Position numbers and translations under genes: made by a program. Of a DNA stretch of 64,000 nt, positions 1-8,644 are shown in pieces. Source of the stretch: Mesorhizobium sp. (lineage in GTDB: Bacteria; Pseudomonadota; Alphaproteobacteria; Rhizobiales; Rhizobiaceae); assembly GCA_004963905.1 (NCBI GenBank), contig SUGL01000005.1, forward strand, positions 124,001 through 188,000, written 5' to 3'. Each line of letters starts with the position of its first letter. Positions within the stretch are counted from its first letter, which is position 1. The notes under the pieces are model-generated. The model was not told where the DNA came from and made no database searches. It saw nothing but the letters and a program-made list of their open reading frames with translations.

Positions 1-43
1 ATCCGACCAGTTGATCGAACGTGATGCCCACGGCGCTCCTCCG

Positions 44-1297
44 CTAGAGGTGTAACTCGACGAAGACCGGCTCGTGGTCGCTGATCAACCTGGCGCCGAC
101 TAAACTTGCCTCAGGGGTCACGAAGGTAGTTCGATCACCCCGTCCTAGCTGGACGGCGAAGTTCTTTGTGAATACCCGATACTCTTTTGACGAAAATACC
201 CTCTTCCCTTTCTTGTCCCAAAACGATGCAAAACCACGCTTGTCAAGCTTATTGTAGTAGTCAATGGACGTACCATAGTTGAACTGTCTATTCTTTACCA
301 TTTTCATTATGTCATCTACCCGTTGGTTCTGCCCTTGAGCTGGACTAGACGCTGCTGGACTGGTCTGCAAGATGACGTTGTCATATGCGTTTATCGCTAG
401 ATCGCGTCTGTCCCTGCGAGTGGATCGCGCAAACCTTGGAAAAGTCATCAAATGGGTGGGCTCGTCAAAGAGCAACTGTGCGCCCAGGCCGCCAGATGCC
501 CCCCCGGTGGTGACCCAGTCGTAATCGCCAGGGTTCTTCTTGGCGTCGAGATTGAAATCGCCGGCAATCACCGCCTGATAGATCTGGGTCGCGACGGGCG
601 CTGGCTGCCCGGGCAGTTGCACCATCATGGAGAGACCGCCGGCGCCATGTGGCCTCAAGGAGTAGAACAGGCTGAAATCTTCAATGGTCTCCAATTGCTT
701 GAGGGCTGCAGATCTCTTCGCCGCCAGATGCACCAACATGATCGGCAGCAATTCATTGCCCGGGCCGGCCCCAGGCACGTAGAACATGCCCAGCGCGCTG
801 CCGCGGGTTCCAGGCCAGGTCGTTGGGCTGGCCGCTGGCTTGTCCGGGTAGATAAGGGGGAAGGCGTTCAGGGCGATGCCGTTCATTGGCGTCGACACCG
901 GAGAGAATTCGGCTGCCGTGATCGCAACGCCGCCCGGGCCGCCGATCTCCATCGACACCGAGCCGCCAACGGCCGGGCCGGACATCTCAAGCGGCACGAC
1001 GAATGTCGTGTCCCTGACGAAGAAAGCGTAGAATTCCTTCCCGGTATTTGGCGACAGCAGGCAGATGTCGAATGGAGATTTCTCGGCGGCCAAGGCTTCC
1101 ATCAAGGCGTCACAGATTTTATAGGCCCTAGATTCGCTCGTAGTATTCAATTCAACAAGGCAGAATATATCGGGCTCGGAAGCGCTGATTACCTGCGCAA
1201 TGGCCTGTGTCAGGTTGCACTTAGAATCTTTCAAGCCGCTCTTGAGCTGACCAAAATTCTGAATGTTCCACACGAGTAGATCTACTTGAGCCGCCAT
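44..1297 (-). CDS. Endonuclease/exonuclease/phosphatase-fold protein
   Basis: A 417-residue protein with the hallmarks of the metal-dependent EEP (DNase I-like) phosphoesterase fold: VWNIQNF near the N-terminus, a VELN glutamate for metal, GDFNLD in the middle and SDHEPV at the extreme C-terminus, all in family order. Members cut nucleic acids or hydrolyse phosphoesters; the substrate cannot be read here. I start at the ATG giving MAAQVDLL because the family motif begins right after it. The frame stays open 17 codons further upstream, but that stretch lacks family character. No signal peptide is evident. The gene stands alone, with its end near the window edge. Confidence 0.8.
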   Translation of the reverse strand: MAAQVDLLVWNIQNFGQLKSGLKDSKCNLTQAIAQVISASEPDIFCLVELNTTSESRAYKICDALMEALAAEKSPFDICLLSPNTGKEFYAFFVRDTTFVVPLEMSGPAVGGSVSMEIGGPGGVAITAAEFSPVSTPMNGIALNAFPLIYPDKPAASPTTWPGTRGSALGMFYVPGAGPGNELLPIMLVHLAAKRSAALKQLETIEDFSLFYSLRPHGAGGLSMMVQLPGQPAPVATQIYQAVIAGDFNLDAKKNPGDYDWVTTGGASGGLGAQLLFDEPTHLMTFPRFARSTRRDRRDLAINAYDNVILQTSPAASSPAQGQNQRVDDIMKMVKNRQFNYGTSIDYYNKLDKRGFASFWDKKGKRVFSSKEYRVFTKNFAVQLGRGDRTTFVTPEASLVGARLISDHEPVFVELHL

Positions 1298-1348
1298 TTG
1301 CCAGCCATATAGAAAGATCCGTAAATACCAGCCATTGGCGGCCGCCAT

Positions 1349-1974
1349 TGCGGTGCGCCAAGTCTACTGGAATCAGGTCGAAGACGTGCTTGCAGAATTG
1401 AAAGAGATCGAGCGCCCGAAATCTACGATCATCTGGATGTATGTGTCAACTAGATAACAATTCATAAGAAGTATGTTTATAAGGCCAACCTAAAATGACC
1501 TATGTAAAATGATAGTTAAACTTCAATTATATTATTGATAACTCGGTAAAGATCTTCCGGCAGGGGTTCTTGAAAGAGCTTGATAAGGGTCCTGTTTGGA
1601 GCTTCTGGGATGCCGGTGTGCCAGTCTGCCTTCTCCGGCATTCCTTTTGGTCTTGATTGGTGTCGAGCGCGGCGGCACCAACCGGCGTCGGGCCGGAATT
1701 TCGATCCCGAGCCACTGTTAGCGGGCGGGCCGTTTTCGCGAACTCGGACCTGCAACGACATGTTGGATTACGCCTGTAGCCGATTGTAGAACCGGCGATT
1801 TTAGGCTGCTGAAATACTTTGCGGTTTTTTCCATGGGCCGCGGACCTCGCTCCGCTCAGTTGGCTCAGTCCGGCGGACGAATGCCTCGTCCTTCAAGATT
1901 GCCGTTTCTTATGCTAGTTTCCCAGTTGCCAATGCGCGCGTACGGCCCATTCTTCAGCAGACTCGGAGCCCGCG
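1349..1974. other. Intergenic stretch, no supported gene
   Basis: About 630 bases between the EEP gene and the Fe-S protein gene. Short frames on both strands lack a ribosome site or recognisable protein character. A plus-strand frame of about 35 codons ending near 1457 could be the tail of a lost gene, but I cannot name it. The part around 1440-1560 is AT-rich. Confidence 0.4.
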
Positions 1975-3336
1975 ATGCCCCCGGTGAACGAGACATCCTT
2001 CGAGACGGCTCTGGGCGGACGTGTCCAGGATATGGTTGAGGCCTGCACCCGATGTGGCAAGTGCGCTGAGGTTTGTCCAAGCGTAGCGCCCGCCGGCATC
2101 TCGGAAGCGACGTCCGAAGACCTCATCGGCGGTGTTCTCGATCTTGTGCGAAACGGTAACGGTCCGGAAGCCTCCCGCAAATGGGCGGCCGCATGCATGC
2201 TCAGCGGAGAATGCATCAAGGCGTGCGATTACGGCGTCAACCCGCGCTTTCTCCTCGCAATGGCACGCCTCGGCGTCGCAAAATCCGACAAAGAACTTGC
2301 TGAGAGGCGCCGGCAGGGCGTGGACAGATACCGCGAGGTCAGCCGCGGTGTCACGATGTTGTCGCGTTTGCAACTCGATACGGAGGTCCTGGAACGGCTC
2401 GGTCAAAAATCAGCGTCGCTATCCATGCCCGCCGAGCCGGCGGATTTCGTATTTTACACCGGCTGCAACGTGCTCAAGACGCCGCACATTGCCTTGCTTG
2501 CCCTCGATATCATGGATGTGCTCGGCGTCAGTTACCAGGTCATGGGCGGTCCCAGCCATTGTTGCGGGATCTCGCAACTCAGGGCCGGCGACGCCGAGAT
2601 GACTGGTCGCATGGGGTCGAGCTCGATGGAGAAGCTGTCGCGATCCAGGTCGGGGCGGGTGATCACCTGGTGTCCGACCTGCTACGTACAGTTCACGGAA
2701 ACAATCCTGCCGACGGTGGAACGACAGCGCGGCTCCCGCCCGTTCGAGATGAACCCATTCCTAAGATTCCTTGGCGAGCGGCTGGCGCAGTTAAAGCCGC
2801 ATCTGCAGCACAGGGTCGAGATGCGCGTCGCGCTGCACAAGCATCCTGGCGTAGCCGGCGTCGTGGAAGCCGCCGCCGATATCCTGAAGATGGTCCCCGG
2901 CGTCGAGCTTATCGATCTGAACCAGCCGGCTGTGGGCCTGCAGAGCGTGCATGTGGGTGTGCTTCCAAAGTTCAAGCGTGAGTTGCAGCTAAGGGAACTT
3001 GAAGCGGCGCGTGGCGCGGGTGTTGATGCTTTGGTCGCGGTTTATCATTCCGATCATCGCGAACTGTGTGCACACGAGCGCGATTGGCCATTCCGCATCA
3101 TCAATATCCTTGAAGTGGTTGGTGAAAGCATGGGGCTGTATCGGCACGATCGCTACAAGGAGCTCAAGGTCATGCAAGACGCCGACCAGATCGTCAACGA
3201 GTGTAGAGATCTGATAGCAACGCACGCCCTCGATCCCCAAGATGCTCGCGACGTCATTGTCAGGGTGCTACTGGGCGAGCAGCCGCTTCCTCTGAAAGTC
3301 AGCAACAAAGGCGACAATATCGTCGCACCAGGTTGA
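1975..3336 (+). CDS. Fe-S cluster (HdrD/GlpC-like CCG-domain) protein
   Basis: A 453-residue protein with an N-terminal ferredoxin-like motif (C24, C27, C30, C34 in CTRCGKCAEVCP) and a second cysteine set (C74, C80, C84) in the usual place of the second 4Fe-4S cluster. A cysteine-rich CCG domain follows, with TGC, HCCG and WCPTC segments, as in heterodisulfide reductase subunit D, GlpC and lactate-utilisation proteins. Where a second CCG repeat is expected there is HKHPG, so the second site seems to have lost its cysteines. Such proteins pass electrons in membrane-linked oxidation of organic acids. No partner dehydrogenase lies beside it, so the substrate is unknown. Confidence 0.8.
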   Translation: MPPVNETSFETALGGRVQDMVEACTRCGKCAEVCPSVAPAGISEATSEDLIGGVLDLVRNGNGPEASRKWAAACMLSGECIKACDYGVNPRFLLAMARLGVAKSDKELAERRRQGVDRYREVSRGVTMLSRLQLDTEVLERLGQKSASLSMPAEPADFVFYTGCNVLKTPHIALLALDIMDVLGVSYQVMGGPSHCCGISQLRAGDAEMTGRMGSSSMEKLSRSRSGRVITWCPTCYVQFTETILPTVERQRGSRPFEMNPFLRFLGERLAQLKPHLQHRVEMRVALHKHPGVAGVVEAAADILKMVPGVELIDLNQPAVGLQSVHVGVLPKFKRELQLRELEAARGAGVDALVAVYHSDHRELCAHERDWPFRIINILEVVGESMGLYRHDRYKELKVMQDADQIVNECRDLIATHALDPQDARDVIVRVLLGEQPLPLKVSNKGDNIVAPG

Positions 3337-3359
3337 ATGTTGGCATCCTGGCCAGCGCA

Positions 3360-3601
3360 TCATTTCGCGGCGGCGTAGCAATTTGATCCCTTCCGGAGCG
3401 AGGCGGTGTTGTCACCCGTGCGGCGCGTGTTCGTGGTTTCCGCTTCGATGAGATGCTCGCCTGACGCGTCGGTTATCTCCAGCGTAATAGGCCGGGCTCC
3501 AGCATGAGCGGCTGCCCGTCATGGAGCTGATTGACGGGCGCGGCCGAGGACTCAGTGACGATAGTGCGGCCCGTGACGTGCACACACTGGCGCTTGCTCA
3601 T
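3360..3601 (-). pseudogene. Frameshifted small gene, third in a minus-strand operon
   Basis: The ATG at 3601 overlaps the stop of the upstream gene as ATGA, a typical coupled start. The frame gives 42 codons (MSKRQCVHVTG...) and stops at 3473. A second frame takes over around 3490 and reads PITLEITDASGEHLIEAE onward to a TGA at 3360. The two pieces look like one protein of about 80 residues broken by a single-base indel around 3485-3510. Either the gene is dead or there is a sequence error. Function unknown. Confidence 0.55.
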
Positions 3602-3861
3602 TCTATGTCGGGCACGTCGCCGCTCACAAATAGGGTGTTTGGCGGGCCGTAGTCTCCGAGCACTGGATCAGCGTCCCTGCTCCAGGCAATGACGCCAACG
3701 TGTTTGCCAGCCAGTGCCTTTGCTGTCCGGATCGCCCGCGCTTCGCTTTGCTGATCGGCCGGGCCGTACATCGGAAATAGCTCTCCATCGTCGCCGCGGT
3801 CAAATGCGACCACAACAATGAGCTTCGGCTTTCTCTGCTCTGGAAGGACGTGCGTTGACAT
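3598..3861 (-). CDS. Conserved hypothetical protein, 87 aa
   Basis: A small acidic protein with a hydrophobic strand (KLIVVVAFDRGDDGE) near the N-terminus, an alanine-rich helix in the middle and a second strand (HVGVIAWSRDADP). This suggests a small alpha/beta protein. No signal peptide or metal motif is visible. It lies 8 bases after the 196-residue gene and overlaps the next broken gene by ATGA, so the three form one operon. Family and function are not recognised. Confidence 0.6.
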   Translation of the reverse strand: MSTHVLPEQRKPKLIVVVAFDRGDDGELFPMYGPADQQSEARAIRTAKALAGKHVGVIAWSRDADPVLGDYGPPNTLFVSGDVPDIE

Positions 3862-3869
3862 TCAACGGC

Positions 3870-4460
3870 TCAGTGACGAGGCGCCGATCCGGCCTCAAGC
3901 GCATCGACAGCGTCAAATACAGCCTGGCGCTTCGGCTCGATGGGTTCATCCGGCGTGAACTGGGCGCAGGCCAGCGGCGTATATGCAACCGTGACTGCCG
4001 TGACGAGGTCTCCCGCCAGCGACCCATCAGTCATGTCATCGGTTGCCGCGCGTGCCAGCATGGCGATCCGTTCGTCATAGAATTCGTTCTTCCCGTCCTC
4101 GGCCTGGATGATCGCGCGCAGACGCGCCAGCGCGGTGGGGCGATCCACGAGCTGCGTTTCAGGGTCGTGCAGCAATTGCAAGCCGTGTACTTGGCTCCGC
4201 TTCTCGTCCGGCCATCCCTCGCAGCACGCCTTGATCGCGGCATTGCTGGCCGCCCACCAAACGTCAGCGGCAACGTACTCGTCTTCCGATGGCTCTTGGT
4301 CCGGCGGAAAGCCCATGTCGTCCCAGCCCTCGACCGCGAATGAGCCCTCGGCCGCTTCCTCGGCCGTCAGGCCCGAACGCTCGATCACTTCCCGAGCTGC
4401 GGCGAGACCGCGCTGTTTTTCCTCATGGGTCGCGCCCCGGGCATTCATAATTATATCCAT
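3870..4460 (-). CDS. Conserved hypothetical protein, 196 aa
   Basis: A soluble acidic protein rich in Ala, Glu and Asp. It looks helical (EEKQRGLAAAREVIERSG; ALARLRAIIQAEDGKNEFYDER) with a Trp-containing core (DVWWAASNAAIKAC). The start MDIIMN follows a GGGGGCGG stretch, and the in-frame ATG four codons later is an alternative. It leads a three-gene minus-strand operon with the 87-residue gene and the frameshifted gene. No domain family recognised. Confidence 0.6.
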   Translation of the reverse strand: MDIIMNARGATHEEKQRGLAAAREVIERSGLTAEEAAEGSFAVEGWDDMGFPPDQEPSEDEYVAADVWWAASNAAIKACCEGWPDEKRSQVHGLQLLHDPETQLVDRPTALARLRAIIQAEDGKNEFYDERIAMLARAATDDMTDGSLAGDLVTAVTVAYTPLACAQFTPDEPIEPKRQAVFDAVDALEAGSAPRH

Positions 4461-5089
4461 AACCGCCCCCTTGTGGCTGTCTGGATGCTAGCGAACAAAA
4501 TGAGAACACGGGAGTCAAGAGATCTCTCGACCCCGGCAGGAATACGTTCCTCATTTCAGCGCATGTCGGAGCACCGTGCTGCCTCAACGTTGATGCATGC
4601 CTCTCGACGGCACGCCCTTTTTGGGCCCCCGTAATGCGATGGCGGGCGATGCGCACGGAGCGCACCGCCTTCTGCTTTCTCCGGGCCGAAAAAGACGACC
4701 GTCGAACGGGCGGGGGGCTTGGGTGTGGCTCGACGGCCGTCGGAGGGCGAGGGGCCATGGAGTAGCAAACTGCGTTGCGGCTGGCCCTTGCTCATATGTC
4801 ATTGATTCGGGCGCAGATGGAAATGACAATGTTCGTTGCGCGACGCGTTCGACCTTTGGGTTCCGACCGGAATCGATGGCGGGCGGGACGTCTGTCGGCA
4901 CGAGCATGGGCAGCTGTTAGACGTCGGCTCCGGATATTGTCCTCCGAGCCGACGCCAATGGCGCCCAACCCAGGTGCGCCTTGCTGCCAGGGCCTGCCTC
5001 GGCGTTGTCGCTTTTGAACCTGCAGAATTCTCCGCTCATTCTCGAAATCGCGCATGGCGGCTTCGCCAGTAGCTCGTCGGCCTGGCCGC
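4461..5089. other. Intergenic stretch, no supported gene
   Basis: High-GC sequence with many overlapping open frames on both strands. None has a credible ribosome site plus protein-like composition. The right end runs into the scrambled DUF3606 remnant. Confidence 0.4.
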
Positions 5090-5229
5090 CGCAGCCTCGA
5101 TCGCCACCGGGGTATCGGCAGACGAGGATCACGAAGTGCATATTTCGCAGGTGGCCTGGCTCGCGAATTCACCAAAAAACGCGGCAACGGCGCGAAGGCG
5201 CTGGAACGCTTGCTCTTGTCGTCCGCCAT
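5090..5229. pseudogene. Scrambled DUF3606 gene, body inverted relative to its start
   Basis: On the minus strand an ATG at 5229 begins MADDKSKR, nearly identical to the start of the intact DUF3606 gene at 8826, after a similar ribosome site and promoter. Behind it the minus strand does not continue the family. The DUF3606 core is instead on the plus strand at about 5105-5211, reading DRHR, then VSADEDHEV, then YFA...ALER, with two small frame slips. The DNA for VSADEDHEV closely matches the intact copies at about 8770 and 20050. An inversion inside the gene followed by indels explains this. No functional product is expected. Confidence 0.5.
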
Positions 5230-5249
5230 GGCTGCTGTCCTGCCTGAGG

Positions 5250-5274
5250 AACAGCATCGGGCCGCCAGTGTTTC
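5250..5274 (-). promoter_or_regulatory. Degenerate EcfG-type promoter of the scrambled DUF3606 copy
   Basis: Minus strand reads GAAAC, 17 bases, GTTC, 21 bases before the ATG at 5229. The layout matches the two intact DUF3606 cassettes (GGAAC-N17-GTTC) with one change in the -35 box, and the upstream AAAAAAGCAA block is also shared. Confidence 0.45.
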
Positions 5275-5355
5275 GTTGCTTTTTTAGGTATCGCTAACGG
5301 AACACTTACAGCCATGCAATATTGAATCAAAATTCGAGTATCGTGTGGGGTTTCG

Positions 5356-6231
5356 ATGCGTAGACCCGCCGGCGCCGGCTTGTCCTTCATTCGCCCGATG
5401 GAGCCGGAGCTCGTCGAGCAGCCGCCAAAAGGCGACGGATGGGACCATGAAGTCAAATTCGATGGCTACCGCACCCAGCTTGTCAAGGATGGCGACGGCA
5501 TCCGCCTTTACACCAAGAGCGGCATGGACTGGACGGCCAAATACAAGCCGCTGGCCGAGGAAGCTGCGGGGATCAAGGCCCGGACCTTCATCATCGAGGG
5601 AGAGATAATCGTCACCAATGAAGCCGGACTATCGGACTTCCACGCACTGCGATCGGCCATTTCCAGGCGCCCTCAGGATCTCTACCTCGTCGCATTCGAT
5701 CTGCTGCACCTAAACGGCCACGATCTGCGCGACATGCCGCTGCGGGACAGGCGCGAGATCCTTCAGGCGTCAATCCCCGCGGGCGGCCATATCCAATTCA
5801 GCGAGGCGCTGCCGGGCATCGGCGATGCCATCTATCACTTGGCTTGCGCAGCCGGTTTGGAAGGCATCGTGTCCAAGCGGCTGGACAGCGTCTACCGCAG
5901 TGGGCCCACGATGAACTGGCGCAAGATCAAGTGCTACGCCGAAAAGGAGATGGACATCATCGGCGTGAAGCGCGAGAGCGGCAAGCCGGCGATGGTGCTG
6001 ATGGCCGACCAAGGCCGTTACATGGGCGGCGCTTTCGTTACCTTCAGGGCCGACAAGCGGCAACGCCTATGGGAGAGCGCTGAGCGCAAAGCAGGCGCTC
6101 CGGCGCCCCAGGGATTGACGAAGGAAAAGGCCCAATGGCTCAAACCCGGTCTGGTCGGCAGGGTGAAGTTCCTGAAGGGTGAGGAGAAGCTTCGCCACGC
6201 ATCGCTGAAGGACTTTCGTGAGAATGGTTGA
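5356..6231 (+). CDS. ATP-dependent DNA ligase, LigD-type ligase domain
   Basis: A 291-residue ligase that would seal DNA nicks using ATP. The nucleotidyltransferase motifs are present in order: EVKFDGYR with the adenylated Lys34 (motif I), EGEIIV (around motif III), FDLLHLNG, EGIVSKR (motif IV) and WRKIKC (motif V). A short OB-like tail ends with WLKPGLVGRVKF. The length fits the ligase domain alone, without the polymerase and phosphoesterase domains of full LigD. A small gene with a strong ribosome site follows 40 bases later. A decayed copy of the same ligase-small gene pair lies at 21430-21769, so the cassette was duplicated. Such ligases act in Ku-dependent or stationary-phase repair; no Ku gene is in the window. 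Confidence 0.88.
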   Translation: MRRPAGAGLSFIRPMEPELVEQPPKGDGWDHEVKFDGYRTQLVKDGDGIRLYTKSGMDWTAKYKPLAEEAAGIKARTFIIEGEIIVTNEAGLSDFHALRSAISRRPQDLYLVAFDLLHLNGHDLRDMPLRDRREILQASIPAGGHIQFSEALPGIGDAIYHLACAAGLEGIVSKRLDSVYRSGPTMNWRKIKCYAEKEMDIIGVKRESGKPAMVLMADQGRYMGGAFVTFRADKRQRLWESAERKAGAPAPQGLTKEKAQWLKPGLVGRVKFLKGEEKLRHASLKDFRENG

Positions 6232-6271
6232 ACAGGTCTGCCCCTCATTCGTTGAAGGTGAGGAGGTTCAT

Positions 6272-6442
6272 ATGGGCAACCGGAACGGTAAGGAAGGCGC
6301 GGGCGCGGTCGAGGTGCTGGCAGCCCGGTTGGCGAGGGAGGCTGGCATCACGGAAGATCAAGCGCGTGAGTTGATCAAGCTGATCGGAACGGATTGGGGT
6401 TCGCTTCTTCGCGAGGCCCATTTCTTGAAGGCACGGCACTAG
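6272..6442 (+). CDS. Small conserved protein, 56 aa (ligase-linked)
   Basis: Starts at an ATG placed 5 bases after AGGAGG, an unusually good ribosome site, rather than at the longer upstream frame. The C-terminal half (ITEDQARELIKLIGTDW, SLLREAHFLK) closely matches the 54-residue protein at 21605. Both follow a DNA ligase or its remnant. The sequence suggests two or three helices. The family is not recognised by name; the pairing hints at a repair or stress role. Confidence 0.7.
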   Translation: MGNRNGKEGAGAVEVLAARLAREAGITEDQARELIKLIGTDWGSLLREAHFLKARH

Positions 6443-6697
6443 CCAGGCCGGGAAGGCGGCCCATCAGCGCTCGCGCCGGCGCCTGGTGAATGCTGGCCGG
6501 ATCGCCGATTGCCCCTTACCCAACGACCGCCGGCGCTGTTGCGGTCTTTCCATTTTAAGACCAGGGTCTTCAACAGCCGGGAAACCATGACTCATTTCGT
6601 GAGAAAGCGTGCCGCCGTTCCGCCGCAATGCGGGCCCACTGCGGCTTGGTACGCCCCTGTTTTAGTTGATCTTTGGGGCTTCGAAGGAGTTCTGGAG

Positions 6698-7012
6698 ATG
6701 ATGATCAAGAAGGTTTTCATGGCGGGATTGATGACCGCAGCACTTGCCGGATGCGCGCAAACAGAGGGCCAGCAGCGGGCCACCACGGGCGCACTGGTCG
6801 GCGGCGCCGGCGGCGCGTTGGTCGGCCAGGCGATCGGCGGCAACACCAAGTCGACGGTGATCGGCGCGGCGAGCGGCGCGCTGCTCGGCGCCGTCGTCGG
6901 CTCAGCCACCACCCCGCAGCGCCGCGGTGAGCAGCTCTGCCGCTATCAGGACCGCTACGGCCGCATCTACACCGCGCCTTGCGACGACCGCTATTACAAC
7001 GGCGATTATTGA
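6698..7012 (+). CDS. Glycine-zipper outer-membrane lipoprotein
   Basis: A 104-residue protein beginning with a lipoprotein signal (MMIKKVFMAGLMTAALAGC, lipobox LAGC). Glycine-zipper repeats follow (GALVGGAGGALVGQAIGG, then GAASGALLGAVVG), then a tail with two cysteines (QLCRYQDRYGR...APCDDRYY). This matches the SlyB/17-kDa-antigen type of small envelope lipoprotein. The start at 6698 has AAGGAG 8 bases upstream; ATG 6701 is an alternative, and the longer upstream frame would bury the signal. Likely anchored in the outer membrane. It stands alone. Confidence 0.78.
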   Translation: MMIKKVFMAGLMTAALAGCAQTEGQQRATTGALVGGAGGALVGQAIGGNTKSTVIGAASGALLGAVVGSATTPQRRGEQLCRYQDRYGRIYTAPCDDRYYNGDY

Positions 7013-7156
7013 CCTTCGGGTCTTTTGACTATGGGAGACGGCGTTTTCCACGCCGGCTCCCTCGTGCGTGTTGGCCTTTGGGTCATAGGCGTGAAGCAAT
7101 TCACGAGAAGCCGTTCATACGGCCGCGGCATTTGCGCCAGACGGGCGAGGGCGCTG

Positions 7157-7485
7157 AACTTGCGACGGAGGCGAGGCGCTCGATCTTAAACATCGGGGCC
7201 ACTACATGGCGCCCGCCGTTTTCCTCAATGGGCGCTCGAGCATGCGCATCAACCAGGAAGAGATATTCGCGCCCAGAACCTGCGTCATTCCAACCGACGA
7301 TCTCGACGAGGCGATCTTCCTTGCCAACGACAGGCCCTATGGTTGACGGCCGGTATCGCCACGCGCTCATGTGCCGTTCGGCGGCATTCGCGCCTCGAGC
7401 TAGGGCCCGCGCGAGCAAGGTCGCGGCGGTCGAGTTCTATATCCAGGTCAAGACCTCCTACATCCATGCGGGCGCGGCGGAATGA
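7157..7485 (+). pseudogene. Aldehyde dehydrogenase C-terminal remnant
   Basis: Only the last third of an aldehyde dehydrogenase can be recovered, spread over shifting frames: EALDLKHRGHYMAPAVF, INQEEIFAPR, DEAIFLANDRPYG followed by a stop, PFGGIRASS followed by a stop and GPREQG, and AVEFYIQVKTSY. These match the family's C-terminal order. The catalytic cysteine region is missing and stops interrupt every frame. The end overlaps the following dipeptidase remnant as ATGA, so the two were once a coupled operon. Confidence 0.7.
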
Positions 7486-8126
7486 CCAGCGCTTCCGACG
7501 CGTCTCCAATGCTTATTGACGGGCTGCAATACTGCAGCTGGTCGCGCGAGATTTTTGAACAGATGCGCCAGGGTGGCCTGACCGCGGTCCATGCCACGGT
7601 CGGCTATCACGAGGGCTTCCGCGAGACGGTGCGCCACCTCGTCGACTGGCGCACCCGCTTCCGCGATGGTGATCAGCCATGACAACCCGTGCTGGCTCTG
7701 CAACAGCAACCGCAATGTTTCCAGAACCGTGCTGCAGGCGCTTGCGCGAAAAGGAAGGAATGCTTGGCCTGTCGCTTTATCCGCTGCATCTTCCGAGCGG
7801 TTCGGACACGACGCTGAGGCAATTTGGCGAAATGGCCGCGGAAGCGGCTCAAATCATGGGATCGGAGCACCTCGGCATCGGCTCGGACCTTTGCCAGGAC
7901 CAACCTGACAGTGTCGTGCGCTGGATTGCGCGAAGGCCGCTGGACCGCGAGCTGCAGACGGCTGCAAGCTTCCCGCCTCAACCCCCCTGGTTCTTGTCGA
8001 ATCTCAATTTTTCCAAAGCTTTTGCAGGGCCTTGCCTCGGCCGGCTTAGGCAAGGCCGAAACCTCCCTTGTGCTCGGCGGCGCCTGGCATTGCTTTCTTG
8101 AGACCAGCCTGCCCTCCACTGTGTAA
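7482..8126 (+). pseudogene. Membrane dipeptidase (peptidase M19) remnant
   Basis: Frames together spell a renal-dipeptidase-like protein. An intact-looking start (LIDGLQYCSWSREIFEQMR, GGLTAVHATVGYHE) stops at 7682. VISHDNP follows in another frame, then GMLGLSLYPLHLP and HLGIGSDLCQDQPDSVV, then a frameshifted end (GLASAGLGKAETSLVLGG). The protein is also much shorter than the usual 320-350 residues, so an internal deletion accompanies the frameshifts. It was coupled to the aldehyde dehydrogenase remnant before it. Confidence 0.65.
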
Positions 8127-8165
8127 GAGGCTGCATAGGCACCAGGAGCCCAGATGAGGCGCCAA

Positions 8166-8190
8166 GGAACGTTTATGTCACCTCGAAGTT
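8166..8190 (+). promoter_or_regulatory. EcfG-type promoter before the KTSC gene
   Basis: GGAAC at 8166-8170, 17 bases, then GTTGAC at 8188, with the KTSC start 43 bases further on. This matches the alphaproteobacterial general-stress consensus GGAAC-N16/17-CGTT except for the C. Confidence 0.45.
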
Positions 8191-8232
8191 GACATCCGAG
8201 GCCCGCGCTTTCGAAGAAAACGGGTTAGTGTC

Positions 8233-8448
8233 ATGCCCTCCACTTCGATAAGCAAAACAGACTATGACCCGAAGCGCAGAACCTTGTCAGTATGGTTTGT
8301 GGCGACTGGCAAGCGCTATGAGTTTGAGGGTGTGCCGCCGGAGACTTTCCGCGCCTTCCGCGCAGCCTTCGCCAAGGGGCGCTTTTTCAATCAGCACATC
8401 CGCAATCGCTTTCCCTATCGTTACATTTCAGGCGATGACGATTCCTGA
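8233..8448 (+). CDS. KTSC domain protein
   Basis: A 71-residue protein that appears to be a single KTSC domain. Key parts are IGYDPKRRTL-like DYDPKRRTLSVWF, the strand KRYEFEGVPPETF, the helix FRAFRAAFAKGRFFNQHI and the end IRNRFPYRYI. KTSC domains occur alone in rhizobia and fused to lysyl-tRNA synthetase-like proteins; their biochemical role is poorly known. An EcfG-type promoter lies just upstream, suggesting expression under general stress. It converges on the C2H2/DUF3606 pair. Confidence 0.75.
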   Translation: MPSTSISKTDYDPKRRTLSVWFVATGKRYEFEGVPPETFRAFRAAFAKGRFFNQHIRNRFPYRYISGDDDS

Positions 8449-8461
8449 TCACGGGCATCGG

Positions 8462-8644
8462 CTACGAATCCATATCCAAGGGTTGGTGGGCCGGCCGTTC
8501 GTGCCAGATGACTTCGCGGAGATCGCGGCGATCGACGCTCTGTCCGCATATCCGGCATTTGTAGAAATGATCTTGCTCGCCGGGCGGTTCGCCATCATGC
8601 CGCTTTCCGACGATGGGCGGGCCCAAGTCTGAAATCTTCGTCAT
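8462..8644 (-). CDS. Small C2H2-type zinc-binding protein, cassette copy 1
   Basis: A 60-residue protein with CRICG followed by a histidine pair (WHERPAH), giving Cys-x2-Cys-x14-His-x4-His, a plausible single zinc site. It overlaps the DUF3606 gene upstream by ATGA, so the two are translated together. A paralogue with the same spacing and overlap lies at 19734-19916 (MTKxSDLG start, CGQxVDxRDLRxVI core). Function unknown; the shared EcfG-type promoter suggests a stress role. Confidence 0.68.
   Translation of the reverse strand: MTKISDLGPPIVGKRHDGEPPGEQDHFYKCRICGQSVDRRDLREVIWHERPAHQPLDMDS

Noticed and set aside
1516..1761. 81-codon minus-strand frame in the first intergenic gap
   Set aside because: Arg/Pro/Gly-rich, no ribosome site, overlaps competing frames; composition looks non-coding.
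4792..5229. 145-codon minus-strand frame starting MADDKSKR as an intact gene
   Set aside because: Only the first eight residues match DUF3606; the core lies on the other strand, so it is a remnant.
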